A stretch of 64,000 nucleotides of DNA from Anaerolineae bacterium (GTDB lineage Bacteria > Chloroflexota > Anaerolineae > Aggregatilineales > UBA2796). The stretch lies in the NCBI GenBank assembly GCA_019637555.1, contig JAHBVK010000003.1, forward strand, positions 62,001 through 126,000, given 5' to 3'. Made by a program: the position numbers and the translations under genes. Positions 9,262-18,462 of the stretch are shown piece after piece. The notes beneath the pieces were generated by a model that had not been told where the DNA came from, did not search any database, and was given only the letters and a program-made list of their open reading frames with translations. The stretch's first letter is position 1. Each line of letters opens with the position of its first letter.

Positions 9262-10668
9262 TTAGTACGCGCCTTTGAGTGCGCTGGATCGTTCGGGCGC
9301 TGTGCTGCCAGTAGGAACGGCGCTTTCGTTGCCGAGATCACGTGCGTACTTTTGCAGCAGATAAATATCAGCCACCATCAACAATCCGTAGATCAAGGTG
9401 AACCCGATCAGGGAGATCGCCAGCATTTCTACTGTCACGTTAGGCGAAACCGCCTTGTCGATGGTCATCAAGCCCTGCACGATCCACGGTTGACGCCCCA
9501 TCTCGGTCAGCATCCAGCCCGTCGAATTGGCGAGGTAGGGCAGCAATATCGCCAGTACCAGCAGACGCAGGAACCATTTGACGTGGCTCAGCCGCTTGGT
9601 GGAGTTAAGCAGTAAGCCGACACCCGCTAGCAAGAACATCAGCACACCAGCGCCGACCATCGCGCGGAAGCTCCAGTAGGTCAGCCAGATCGCAGGCGGC
9701 ACATAATTGCCGGGACCGTACTGCTGTTCATACTGCGCTTGCAGTTGGTTGATGCCCTGCACCTTACCATTCGGTGTGTTGTAAGATAGGAAACTGAGCA
9801 GCGACGGGATGCGGATGTTGATGATCGAACTGCGATCCGCTTCGTTGCCGATCTGGAACATCGAGAGTCCGGCGGGATCTTCGCTGTCCCATAACCCTTC
9901 TGCGGATGCTAGTTTCATCGGCTGCGTATCCGCCATGCGCTGCCCCTGTGCGTGACCGAAGCCCATGGTCAGCAGTACCGCCACGAAACCGATGACCAGC
10001 GCAATGCTCGCGGAGGTCTGGAACATCGCCAGATTGTTGTGGCGCTGACGCAGTAGATGGTAGGCGCTGACGCCTAGTACGAAGAATGAGCCAGTGGTCA
10101 GCGCGCCCAGTACCACATGCGGGAATTGCAGCAGCACGTTGGGGTTGGTGATCACGGCGAAGAAATCGGTCATCTCCGCACGCCCACTCGCGGCGATCTG
10201 ATAACCGACGGGATTCTGCATGAACGAATTCGCCGCCAGAATCCAGAAGGAGGACAAGGTAGCCGCGAATGCCACCAGCCAGATCGAAGCCAGATGAGCG
10301 CGTTTACCGAGCTTATCCCAGCCGAACAACCAGACACCGAGGAAAGTTGACTCGATGAAGAAGGCGGCGAGCGCCTCTACCGCTAGTGGCGCTCCGAATA
10401 TGTCGCCGACGAAGCGGGAATACTCCGACCAGTTCATGCCAAACTGGAACTCTTGTACAATGCCCGTCACTACGCCCATAGCGAAGTTGATAAGCAGCAG
10501 TTTGCCCCAGAATTTGGTCATCGCCTTATATTTCTCGCTGCCTGTACGCACATACTGCGTTTGCATCAAGGCGACGATGATCGCTAGACCAATGCTCAGA
10601 GGCACGAAGAAGAAGTGATAGATCGTTGTAATGCCGAATTGCAATCGTGCTAACGTCAATGCATCCAT
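9262..10668 (-). CDS. cydA: Cytochrome bd ubiquinol oxidase subunit I
   Basis: About 468 residues from ATG at 10668; an AAGGAG lies 12 bases upstream, and an in-frame TTG at 10680 sits too close to it. Family motifs: LARLQFGITTIYHFFFVPLS with the haem-ligand His, NFAMGVVTGIVQEFQFGMNW, GRQPW at about residue 385, and a Q-loop between TM6 and TM7. The Q-loop is short (no long insertion), so this is the short-Q-loop (CydA-S/CIO-like) subgroup. It oxidises quinol and reduces O2 to water with haems b558, b595 and d, conserving energy at low O2. Confidence 0.95.
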   Translation of the reverse strand: MDALTLARLQFGITTIYHFFFVPLSIGLAIIVALMQTQYVRTGSEKYKAMTKFWGKLLLINFAMGVVTGIVQEFQFGMNWSEYSRFVGDIFGAPLAVEALAAFFIESTFLGVWLFGWDKLGKRAHLASIWLVAFAATLSSFWILAANSFMQNPVGYQIAASGRAEMTDFFAVITNPNVLLQFPHVVLGALTTGSFFVLGVSAYHLLRQRHNNLAMFQTSASIALVIGFVAVLLTMGFGHAQGQRMADTQPMKLASAEGLWDSEDPAGLSMFQIGNEADRSSIINIRIPSLLSFLSYNTPNGKVQGINQLQAQYEQQYGPGNYVPPAIWLTYWSFRAMVGAGVLMFLLAGVGLLLNSTKRLSHVKWFLRLLVLAILLPYLANSTGWMLTEMGRQPWIVQGLMTIDKAVSPNVTVEMLAISLIGFTLIYGLLMVADIYLLQKYARDLGNESAVPTGSTAPERSSALKGAY

Positions 10669-11098
10669 AGGAATTTTCAACTCCTTTTGGTTAATGGGTC
10701 CATTTTCTAGTAATCAGACTCGTCCACACAGTGTAATCTGTCACTAAATCGACGGGATATAGTGCATCCATTTTGCCCTCCTGCGATGTTGCGGTGCAGT
10801 ACAGAGCGGCACCAGTGATTACTGTCGGTCCCCGACATCGACGAAAGCACGCAGAATTCCTCAGCTCCAGAGTAGTATAGAACCACTTACATAAATGTGG
10901 TAAGACGTTGAGCTAGTCCAGCGCATGTTTCAACTTCATCTCGTTTGCTCGTTTTTTACTAGCGTTTAACTAGCATTAAATGCCAATTTGCATACACTGA
11001 AGGTGAGCCTAGCGTCAGCAACATCAAGGAGATTCGGGTACGTGGCGAATCCGCTTGAACTTTAACTACGCTGGCGACTGGCAGGCTCGGAGGGGCTT
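10669..11098. promoter_or_regulatory. Divergent intergenic region between cydA and the propeller cytochrome
   Basis: About 430 bases with no gene. It must hold the cyd promoter (minus) and the cytochrome promoter (plus). The clearest structure is a pair of 11-base direct repeats, ACTAGCGTTTA at 10958-10968 and ACTAGCATTAA at 10969-10979, about 120 bases before the cytochrome start. No confident -35/-10 pair could be assigned. A GGAGGGG at 11089-11095 is the ribosome-binding site of the cytochrome. Confidence 0.45.
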
Positions 11099-13399
11099 AT
11101 GATGAGTCGAACTCGTTTTCGCCTTATCGTGGTATTGGTGCTGCTTTTATTAGCAGCCACGCAATTTTCTGTCGGCGGACTTGGCTTTGCCTACGCTCAG
11201 GTGACACGCTTTGCCTTAGCGACCAAATCCGGTCCTATCGCGCTCAGCGCCGACGACACAATATTAGTTTCAGTGAATCCCGACAATAATAGTGTTACCG
11301 TTTTCTTCGTGGGCAACGATCAGAATCAAGTGATCGCGGAAGTGCCCGTCGGACGTGAGCCGAATGGGGTCGCCATTCTGCCCAACAGCCGCTTCATCTA
11401 CGTGGCAAACACCGTAGATGGCACAGTCACGGTTCTGAGCTTCGATCCTGCCAGCCGCGCGATCAACGTGGCTGCCTTGCTGGAAGTGGGGACAGAACCC
11501 TACGGCGTAGCGGTGACCCCGAACGGCACGAAGGTGTACGTCACCAACGCGCACTCGGATTCCGTCAGCGTGATCGATACCGCGAGCAACACCGTCGCCA
11601 AAACCATCACCAACGTCGGTCCGCCAGTCGGCGCGGAACCGCGTGGCATCGCCATCACTAACAACGGCAATGACAGCGATACCGATGAAACAGTCTACAT
11701 CACGCACTTCTACTCTTTCGCCAATCAGGGCAAGCTGGACGGCGAGGACGATAGCAAGACCGGTCTGATCACCAAGATTTCTACGGAAACCGATAGCGTG
11801 ACCGGACAAATCGTGATGAAGAACATGGCGGATACTGGCTTCCTAGCGACTGGTGACGCTATCAATAAGCAAGTCTCCACCGAAAAGAATCAAGACGGCT
11901 CGCTCAAGCCAACCTTCACCACAGGCGCTTATCCCAACCAGATGCAGGCAATCGCCATCAAGAATGGCTTTGCTTATGTGCCCAACGTTGGTGCCTCGCC
12001 TAACGGTCCGGTTCGCTTCAACGTGAATACGCAGGCGCTCGTCCACATCCTCGACACCAACACCAATCAGGATACGGGACTGACGATCAACCTGCATAAA
12101 TCGGTGGCGACGCAGCCGGAAGGTCTGAAGAAGCGCTTCCTCGCCGTCCCGTGGGCAATCGACTTCAAGTCCAACGAAAATGCGGGCTACGTGGTCAGTG
12201 CCGCTAGCAACGTGATCGTGAAGATCGCGGTTGATCCGACCACTGGCGCTGCTATCGTCGCTCCCAGTCCAATCGACGGTGCGGTGCATCAGGTGCCCGT
12301 CGGGCGCAACCCGCGCGGTATCGTGATCAACAACGCCAACACGCGCGCCTACGTGATGAACTACATCTCGCGCGATGTCACCGTGCTTGACCTCACCCGC
12401 TTCCCTGAACAGCCGCTTGCTACTATGCGCTCGGCACCACTGCCAGCCGCTGGATCTCCAGAAGAACTGGTGCTGGCAGGCAAAGAGCTGTACAACACTT
12501 CCATCGGTGAATTCGCTGCCAGCGTTGGCAACATGTCCAATGATGGTTGGCAGTCTTGCTCGGCATGCCATCCCTTCGGATTGGCTGATAACGTGGTCTG
12601 GATTTTCGCCGCAGGTCCGCGCCGCACACTCGGTCAGCATCAAGACTTCGCAGGTGGTGTGATGCGCACCCTTAACTGGTCGGGCATCTTCGATGAACAG
12701 CAAGACTTCGAGCTGAACATTCGTGGTGTTTCCGGCGGTCAGGGTTTGCTGCTCAACGCTGACGGCAGTGCGTTGGAAGAGGGACCCAAGATCGGCGGCT
12801 TGGTGATCGGTGATCCGCCAGCGCTGGCAGTGGCGAACTCGCTGCGTGGTCAGCTTCAGGTGCGCACGCCATCGGGCGGCTTGGTCAATGCGTGGGATGC
12901 TATCATCGCCTACGTCAAGACCATCCGCGCCCCGATCTCGCCGCTTGCCAAGAGCACCGATCCGCGCATCGCGGAAGGGCGTCAACTGTTCATCAGCAAC
13001 AACTGCCAATCGTGCCACGGTGGACCGAAGTGGTCGAGCAGTTCTATCGCTGGTCCGGTGACGGATCTGGCGCAGGTGAAGGCTGGTCAGGTGATCGATC
13101 AGCTCAGGAACGTCGGCACGTTCAATCCTGATGATCGCAATGAAGTACGCGCCAACGGCAATCCGCCGCTAGGTGCGGATGGCTTCGTGCCGCCGTCGCT
13201 GCTCGGTGTGTTCTCCACGCCGCCGTACTTCCACAACGGATCAGCCGCTTCGCTGGACGAAGTATTCAGCGATAAGTTCGCCGTTCACCGTTCTGTCGGT
13301 ACGGGTGGCATTGACGGACTGCTTAACCCCGATGATCGGGCGAAGCTGGTGCTGTTCCTGCAATCCATCGACGCCTCGACGGAGCCGATCAACCCGTAG
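11099..13399 (+). CDS. Secreted YVTN-type beta-propeller fused to a di-haem cytochrome c / MauG-like domain
   Basis: 766 residues. A signal peptide occupies about residues 1-35 (basic MMSRTRFR then a long hydrophobic run to AYAQ). Residues about 40-450 carry beta-propeller repeats of the YVTN type, such as NSRFIYVANTVDGTVTVL and VYVTNAHSDSVSVIDTASN. The C-terminal part has two c-haem motifs, CSACH (about 484) and CQSCH (about 638), and the phrase TPPYFHNGSAASLDEVF, typical of the di-haem cytochrome c peroxidase/MauG family. It should be an exported redox protein facing the outside. ATG 11102 is an alternative start with slightly better spacing from GGAGG. It is divergent from cydABDC, whose CydDC system also supports c-type cytochrome maturation. 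Confidence 0.85.
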   Translation: MMSRTRFRLIVVLVLLLLAATQFSVGGLGFAYAQVTRFALATKSGPIALSADDTILVSVNPDNNSVTVFFVGNDQNQVIAEVPVGREPNGVAILPNSRFIYVANTVDGTVTVLSFDPASRAINVAALLEVGTEPYGVAVTPNGTKVYVTNAHSDSVSVIDTASNTVAKTITNVGPPVGAEPRGIAITNNGNDSDTDETVYITHFYSFANQGKLDGEDDSKTGLITKISTETDSVTGQIVMKNMADTGFLATGDAINKQVSTEKNQDGSLKPTFTTGAYPNQMQAIAIKNGFAYVPNVGASPNGPVRFNVNTQALVHILDTNTNQDTGLTINLHKSVATQPEGLKKRFLAVPWAIDFKSNENAGYVVSAASNVIVKIAVDPTTGAAIVAPSPIDGAVHQVPVGRNPRGIVINNANTRAYVMNYISRDVTVLDLTRFPEQPLATMRSAPLPAAGSPEELVLAGKELYNTSIGEFAASVGNMSNDGWQSCSACHPFGLADNVVWIFAAGPRRTLGQHQDFAGGVMRTLNWSGIFDEQQDFELNIRGVSGGQGLLLNADGSALEEGPKIGGLVIGDPPALAVANSLRGQLQVRTPSGGLVNAWDAIIAYVKTIRAPISPLAKSTDPRIAEGRQLFISNNCQSCHGGPKWSSSSIAGPVTDLAQVKAGQVIDQLRNVGTFNPDDRNEVRANGNPPLGADGFVPPSLLGVFSTPPYFHNGSAASLDEVFSDKFAVHRSVGTGGIDGLLNPDDRAKLVLFLQSIDASTEPINP

Positions 13400-13429
13400 T
13401 TTGATCTGATCGGCATCAGCTAATCACGT

Positions 13430-13476
13430 AGACCCCGTTGCCCGTTTCGATGAGAAGCAGGCGATGGGGTCTTTTG
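13430..13476 (+). terminator. Terminator after the propeller cytochrome
   Basis: AGACCCCGTTGCC and GGCGATGGGGTCT pair with two mismatches across a 20-base loop, followed by TTTT, 30 bases after the cytochrome stop. Confidence 0.65.
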
Positions 13477-13482
13477 CTGTAG

Positions 13483-13488
13483 TATAAT
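13483..13488 (+). promoter_or_regulatory. Candidate -10 box (TATAAT) for the Uma2 gene
   Basis: A perfect TATAAT lies 30 bases before the ATG of the Uma2-family gene and just after the upstream terminator. No good -35 hexamer is seen at 16-18 bases, so the promoter would rely on the -10 or an activator. Confidence 0.4.
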
Positions 13489-13517
13489 TGCGCGTATTGG
13501 AATGAGGGCTGAGAGTT

Positions 13518-14072
13518 ATGGTCACCAAACCTGCCATCCTCACCGTTGAGGAGTTTGATCGCATTGCGATGCTACCCGAAAACCGAGATCGGCTGTTGGA
13601 ATACATTGGGGGAGAGATCGTCGAGGTGGTATCCAATACTAAATCCTCAAGGCTAGGCGCACGTATTGTGGGACGCATCGAGATATTCGTTACTGATCAC
13701 GATCTTGGGTTTGTGACAGGCGCAGACGGTGGCTACATGGTATCTGGTGAACGCTATATCCCCGATGCCGCATTCACTGGCAAAGATCGTCAAGTTGTGC
13801 CTTCCGCAGATGGTTACTATCCAGTTGCTCCCGATCTTGCTGTAGAAGTGCTCTCGCCCGGCAATAGCGTTGATGAGATCGCTACCAAAGTCGCTAACTA
13901 TCTCGCTGCCGGTACTACTGTTTGGATCGTGGATGGCGACAAACGTGAGGTACGCATTCTAGCGCCGAGAAAATCCGCCGTTGTGCTGCGTATGAGTGAT
14001 GTCCTTGATGGCGGTGAGGCGCTATCTGGTTTTAAGCTGAAGGTCAGCGATCTATTTGCGGGTATGGAGTGA
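13518..14072 (+). CDS. Uma2 family (DUF820) putative restriction-endonuclease-like protein
   Basis: 184 residues, the usual length. N-terminal helix with the family phrase TVEEFDRIAMLPENRDRLLEYIGGEIVE, and the PD-(D/E)XK-like core with IPDAAF and PDLAVEVLSPGNSVDEIATKVANYLAAGTTVWIVD (catalytic Asp, Glu and Lys spaced as in the family). These proteins are abundant in filamentous Chloroflexota and cyanobacteria, and their biological role is unsettled; nuclease activity is inferred from fold only. It starts with ATG at 13518 behind GAGGG and stands alone. Confidence 0.9.
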   Translation: MVTKPAILTVEEFDRIAMLPENRDRLLEYIGGEIVEVVSNTKSSRLGARIVGRIEIFVTDHDLGFVTGADGGYMVSGERYIPDAAFTGKDRQVVPSADGYYPVAPDLAVEVLSPGNSVDEIATKVANYLAAGTTVWIVDGDKREVRILAPRKSAVVLRMSDVLDGGEALSGFKLKVSDLFAGME

Positions 14073-14156
14073 TTAGTCGCAGTATTATTACTATTCCAAC
14101 TAATAATCCATGATATGATACGTCTACTGCCTGATACGATTTAGTATGGGTTCGCC

Positions 14157-14768
14157 GTGATTAACATCATCGCTCTCAACTGTCCGCGTTGTAACGCTCC
14201 CCTAAAATTGCTTGCCGACGCCGATCAAACAGTCTGCCAGTATTGTTCTACGCCGTTAGTCGTGCTGCGTGATGATGGCGGAAAGCCAGTTTTGACGCGC
14301 ATGGAAGCTGCCGCCGATCAAGTGGAAGCCGCTGCGCAAGATATTGTTGGCGTTGGTGGTCGCCTAAAATCTGATCTGAACACGATCCTCAGTACCAATG
14401 AACGCATCGCCACCGAACTAGCGATTCAACGCCTGACGCTGGATCACGACGATCTGCAAAAATCCGTTCGCAGTCTCTGGATTCCGCCCAAACCGAGCGC
14501 ATCTACATGGCTGAGTTTGGCAATAACGGCAGTGGTTACGTTCATCTGTGCCATCGGTGCATTCGTCGGCAACAGCGCGTCATTCGGCGTCCTGTGGTTA
14601 TTGTTCACCATTCTGTTCATCGGCATGGCGGTAGCTTCGCGCCATGAGATGGATCGGCAGCGCGAAATCTATCAAGGTTCGATGCAAACGTTGAATCAGC
14701 GGTATCAGCAATTAGCGAATGTCGAGGAAAAAATACGCGAGGAAAAAGCGAAACTGCAGGTGAACTGA
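14157..14768 (+). CDS. Zinc-ribbon membrane protein with coiled coil
   Basis: 203 residues from a GTG start. Residues 7-31 form a zinc ribbon (CPRCNAPL ... CQYCSTPL). Residues about 50-100 are helical and likely coiled-coil, residues about 120-160 form two TM helices separated by a short turn, and the C-terminus (about 165-203) is a charged coiled coil ending EEKIREEKAKLQ. No catalytic motif. It probably organises a membrane-associated complex, but no partner is evident; the neighbours are unrelated single genes. Function unknown. Confidence 0.65.
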   Translation: MINIIALNCPRCNAPLKLLADADQTVCQYCSTPLVVLRDDGGKPVLTRMEAAADQVEAAAQDIVGVGGRLKSDLNTILSTNERIATELAIQRLTLDHDDLQKSVRSLWIPPKPSASTWLSLAITAVVTFICAIGAFVGNSASFGVLWLLFTILFIGMAVASRHEMDRQREIYQGSMQTLNQRYQQLANVEEKIREEKAKLQVN

Positions 14769-14846
14769 ATCTCTTGATGATTGATAGGTTTGTGGATTCA
14801 AGCCAAAGTAAGCGATCTGTTTGTGGAGTGAAAACCCAATAATTCA

Positions 14847-15740
14847 GTGGCAGCATCACCAAAAAGCAAACCAAACTACTGTCGCTTATCGTTCATTCTG
14901 GCGACGGAAGCGCCGAAAGCCGTCATCTTCCGGCGTGGACCTACAGCTTGGATGCAGCTAATCCTATGGGACACTAGCAGCGATATTTTCACTGAAGGGC
15001 AGTGGTTCAAAGGGAAAATTTATACCGAACGGTGTGACCTCTCTCCTGACGGTTCCAGAATGATCTACTTTGCGGCGAAATACTACTATCGGGGTATGCC
15101 TGAAATGAAGGAGGCTGGCTACGAGCCGACGTGGACAGCCATTAGTAAGCCTCCCTATTTCACCGCCTTAACGCTCTGGAATCAAATTGGTACGTGGGGC
15201 GGAGGCGGGTACTTTTTGGATAATGATACTGTTTGTCTGAATACAATGAGCTTTCCTAAGATACACCCGAAGCACCAGCCGCCGCGTTGGTTAAACATAA
15301 ATCTTGACAATTGCAAGCATACCTCGCCCCAAATTCATCGTATGGAACAAAATGGTTGGCGGCAAAGTGGCGAAACACCATCCCATCAGGTGAAAAGTGG
15401 AATTGGTGTTACTTATGAGCCGCCACTGACGTTTTCTCGTACTAGCCCTAATGCCCAATCCCATCTTCGGATGCTAGAAAGAGGCTACAGTTTCAAAGCA
15501 CGTTACGGCAGTCCTCGGCTGATCCGTTACACAATTCAGCGCGTTGCCGACGGGAAAGAATTCCAGATAAGTGATACGTGGGCAGATTGGGATCAGCGCG
15601 GGCGGCTAGTTTACGCGGAGAAGGGCAAGCTATTCACAGCTCAGATCAATGAGGATGGCGTGCAACCAACACTACTTGCTGACTTCAATCCGAATCAGCC
15701 AACAGAGGTTCCGCCGTCAGAGTGGGCAACTAAGTGGTAG
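14847..15740 (+). CDS. Hypothetical protein, WD/TolB-like features
   Basis: 297 residues from GTG at 14847. Rich in Trp, Tyr and Pro, with no signal peptide or TM segment. LSPDGSRMIYFAAKYYYR, and the C-terminal QISDTWADWDQRGRLVYAEKGKLFTAQI, read like blades of a TolB/WD40-type propeller (a strand after a DG or RG turn). A fuller family assignment is not possible by eye. The gene is AT-richer than its neighbours and is flanked by other orphan genes. I do not recognise a function. Confidence 0.6.
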   Translation: MAASPKSKPNYCRLSFILATEAPKAVIFRRGPTAWMQLILWDTSSDIFTEGQWFKGKIYTERCDLSPDGSRMIYFAAKYYYRGMPEMKEAGYEPTWTAISKPPYFTALTLWNQIGTWGGGGYFLDNDTVCLNTMSFPKIHPKHQPPRWLNINLDNCKHTSPQIHRMEQNGWRQSGETPSHQVKSGIGVTYEPPLTFSRTSPNAQSHLRMLERGYSFKARYGSPRLIRYTIQRVADGKEFQISDTWADWDQRGRLVYAEKGKLFTAQINEDGVQPTLLADFNPNQPTEVPPSEWATKW

Positions 15741-15742
15741 GA

Positions 15743-15946
15743 TTAGCGGTAGCCTTCCTCAATCGCTCGCGCCATCTCCTCAAGATCGGCGGGATCAAAG
15801 TTGACCTCATGCGCTCGCGCAATCAGATCATCGCCGCGTATACCCTGTGGCTTCCTGAGATTGCGGACAAACTCAAGCACGCGCGATTCTTCTTCAGGAT
15901 CAAGGTTCTCCAATACATCCAGTATTTCCCGTCGTATCGCTGACAT
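15743..15946 (-). CDS. Small antitoxin-like hypothetical protein
   Basis: About 67 residues. ATG at 15946 has GGGAG nine bases upstream; the ATG at 15952 is too close to it. The N-terminal half (REILDVLENLDPEEESRVLEFVRNLR) is a helical hairpin of the kind seen in many small antitoxins, and the C-terminus is acidic. It is convergent with, and only two bases from, the hypothetical gene at 14847-15740. No toxin gene lies downstream on this strand, so antitoxin status is only suggestive. Confidence 0.55.
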   Translation of the reverse strand: MSAIRREILDVLENLDPEEESRVLEFVRNLRKPQGIRGDDLIARAHEVNFDPADLEEMARAIEEGYR

Positions 15947-16062
15947 CGCCATTCACTCCCGCTAATTGTGAAGAAAATTATACTTGATGATCATCGATCC
16001 TAGAGTCGAATTATGCTAAAATCGAACGCATATTTGATTATTTGAGTTGAAAGGTATTTTGC

Positions 16063-18456
16063 ATGACCTATCACATCCGCAAGGTGGGCGTGATCGGCTC
16101 CGGCACGATGGGTGCGGGCATCGCTACGCTGGTGGCGGGCGTCGGCTTGCCCGTCACACTGCTGGACATTGCGGCGAAGGACACGAAGGCTGGCGATCCG
16201 GCAGCGAAGCGCAGCGCCGTCGTCATTGATAACCTCAACAAACTAAAGAAAAGTCGCATCCCCGCGATTTTTGCACCCGACGATGTGGATCGCATCACTG
16301 TCGGCAACCTCGATGATGATCTGAATCTGCTGGCAGACGCCGATTGGATCGTGGAAGTGATCGTGGAAAAGCTGGATGTCAAGCAGGCGCTGATGGCGAA
16401 GCTGGACGAGGTACGCAAATCCGGCGCGATCATCAGCTCGAACACTTCCGGTCTGTCGATCAACGCGATTGCCGAGGGGCGCAGCGACGATTTCCGCCAG
16501 CACTTCTTGGGTACGCACTTCTTCAATCCGCCGCGCCACCTCAAGCTGCTGGAGATCATCCCCGGCAAGGAAACGCTACCCGAAGTGGTAGAGACGATGC
16601 GCCAGTTCGGTGATCGGATTCTCGGCAAGGGCGTGGTCATCGCCAAGGATACGCCCAACTTCATCGCCAACCGCTTCATCAGCATTGCAGGTGGATTCGC
16701 CACCGCCTACGCCATCGATCACGGTTACAGCGTTGAAGAAGTCGATCAACTGACGGGGCAGATCATCGGGCGTCCCAAGTCGGGCACGTTCCGCCTCAGC
16801 GACATCGTGGGTAACGATATTTCCGTCCACGTCGCGCAGAATCTCTATCCGGCGATTCCCGACGACGAGAGCCGCGAGATCATCAAGCACGAAGGTACGG
16901 CGCGAGTCTATAACTTCCTGCTGGAAAACAAATTCTTGGGCGATAAAACGGGTCAGGGCTTCTTCAAGAAAGTCGATAATAACGGTCAGCGCGAGTTCTG
17001 GCCGCTTGATCTTAAAACGCTGGAGTACGTGCCGCCGACTAAAGTGCGCTTCGACAGCGTGGGCAAAGTCCGCAAGATCGAGGATACGGGCGAACGCATC
17101 AAGGCGCTGATCAACGAATCGGATCGGGCGGCGCAGTACGTCTGGAACGTCCTCGCCTACTACCTCGCTTATGCTTCCCGCCGCGTCGGTGAGATCGCCG
17201 ACGACTTGATCAGCATCGACAATGCCAATAAGTGGGGCTTCGCCCACGAGATGGGTCCCTTCGAGATTTGGGATGCCATTGGCGTGCGCGAGACTGTCCA
17301 GCGCATGGAGCAGGACGGCTATAAAGTTGCCGAGTGGGTACATCAGATGTTGGCGCAGGGCTGCGAGACGTTCTATCAGCGCAGCAACGGTGCTATCACA
17401 GGCGTTTATGATCCCGCAAAACAAGCATACGTGCTGATCCAGCCTGACGAGCGCGTGATCAACGTGGCGGCGCTGCGGGCGAATGGCAAGGAAGTAGAGC
17501 GCAACTCCGGCGCGAGTCTGCACGATCTCGGTGATGGCGTAGCACTGCTGGAATTTCACACCAAAGCGAACGCGCTTGATGAAGATGTGTTCAAGATGTT
17601 CGATAGAGCATTCACGCGGCTCGATACTGACTTCGACGCGCTGGTGATTGGCAATCAGGGCGATTACTTCTCGGCGGGCGCGAATCTGTTCGTGATGGCG
17701 ATGGCGATGCAGAACGGTGATTTCGCCGCCATCGAGCAGATGATCCGCGCGGGACAGGACTTGGCGATGCGTCTGCGTTACTTCCCCAAACCAATCGTTG
17801 CCGCGCCGTTCAACATGGCGGTGGGTGGTGGTTGCGAGTTCACTATGGGATCGCAGCGCGTGGTAGCACATTCAGAACTGTACATCGGCTTGGTGGAGAT
17901 GGGCGTCGGCGTCGTGCCAGCCTTCGGCGGCTGTAAGGAGATGCTGCGCCGCGTCGTCAATCCAGTGATGCAAGTGCAGTACGCTGAAGTGCTGCCGCCG
18001 CTACAAAAGGTCTTCGAGCAAATCGCGCTGGCGAAGGTCAGTACGAGTGCGATGGAAGCACGAACGATGGGCATCCTCAGCAGCAAAGATCGCATCGTGA
18101 TGAACCGCGATCATCTGATCTACGAGGCGAAGCAGACCGCCGCCGAGATGGCGCGCAGTGGCTATACGGGCATCCCGCGCGAGAAAATCTACGCCAGCGG
18201 ACGCGACGCCAAAGCCGCGCTGATCATGGGCGTGTACGGCTTGGAACAGGGCAAGTATGCCACCGCACACGAGGCGAAGATCGCTCGCAAACTGGCGCAC
18301 ATCCTGACGGGTGGCGATCTGACCGCGCCCGCGTGGGTGGATGAGCAGTACATCCTCGACTTGGAGCGCGAGGCGTTCCTCAGTCTAGCTGGTGAAGCGA
18401 AAACATTGGAACGCATTCAGCACATGCTGATGAACAACAAGCCGTTGAGGAATTGA
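16063..18456 (+). CDS. fadN: 3-hydroxyacyl-CoA dehydrogenase / enoyl-CoA hydratase fusion (FadN type)
   Basis: 797 residues. The N-terminal NAD-binding domain has GVIGSGTMGAGIA (about residues 9-21), the HAD catalytic region has LGTHFFNPPRHLKLLEI (about 150), followed by the C-terminal HAD domain repeats. A crotonase domain at about 495-690 contains GDYFSAGANL, AVGGGCEFTMGSQ and GLVEMGVGVVPAFGG (catalytic Glu). The order HAD then ECH is that of B. subtilis FadN, not E. coli FadB. It catalyses the hydration and dehydrogenation steps of beta-oxidation. The thiolase partner follows but is separated by an SRA/HNH gene. It starts with ATG at 16063. Confidence 0.92.
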   Translation: MTYHIRKVGVIGSGTMGAGIATLVAGVGLPVTLLDIAAKDTKAGDPAAKRSAVVIDNLNKLKKSRIPAIFAPDDVDRITVGNLDDDLNLLADADWIVEVIVEKLDVKQALMAKLDEVRKSGAIISSNTSGLSINAIAEGRSDDFRQHFLGTHFFNPPRHLKLLEIIPGKETLPEVVETMRQFGDRILGKGVVIAKDTPNFIANRFISIAGGFATAYAIDHGYSVEEVDQLTGQIIGRPKSGTFRLSDIVGNDISVHVAQNLYPAIPDDESREIIKHEGTARVYNFLLENKFLGDKTGQGFFKKVDNNGQREFWPLDLKTLEYVPPTKVRFDSVGKVRKIEDTGERIKALINESDRAAQYVWNVLAYYLAYASRRVGEIADDLISIDNANKWGFAHEMGPFEIWDAIGVRETVQRMEQDGYKVAEWVHQMLAQGCETFYQRSNGAITGVYDPAKQAYVLIQPDERVINVAALRANGKEVERNSGASLHDLGDGVALLEFHTKANALDEDVFKMFDRAFTRLDTDFDALVIGNQGDYFSAGANLFVMAMAMQNGDFAAIEQMIRAGQDLAMRLRYFPKPIVAAPFNMAVGGGCEFTMGSQRVVAHSELYIGLVEMGVGVVPAFGGCKEMLRRVVNPVMQVQYAEVLPPLQKVFEQIALAKVSTSAMEARTMGILSSKDRIVMNRDHLIYEAKQTAAEMARSGYTGIPREKIYASGRDAKAALIMGVYGLEQGKYATAHEAKIARKLAHILTGGDLTAPAWVDEQYILDLEREAFLSLAGEAKTLERIQHMLMNNKPLRN

Positions 18457-18462
18457 TGGTAA

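Noticed and set aside
11843..13018. 391-residue open frame on the minus strand inside the propeller cytochrome
   Set aside because: It is antisense to a gene with signal peptide, blade repeats and CXXCH motifs, and its predicted protein has no family pattern.
16576..17871. 431-residue minus-strand frame inside fadN
   Set aside because: Antisense to a clear HAD/crotonase fusion; no motif of its own.
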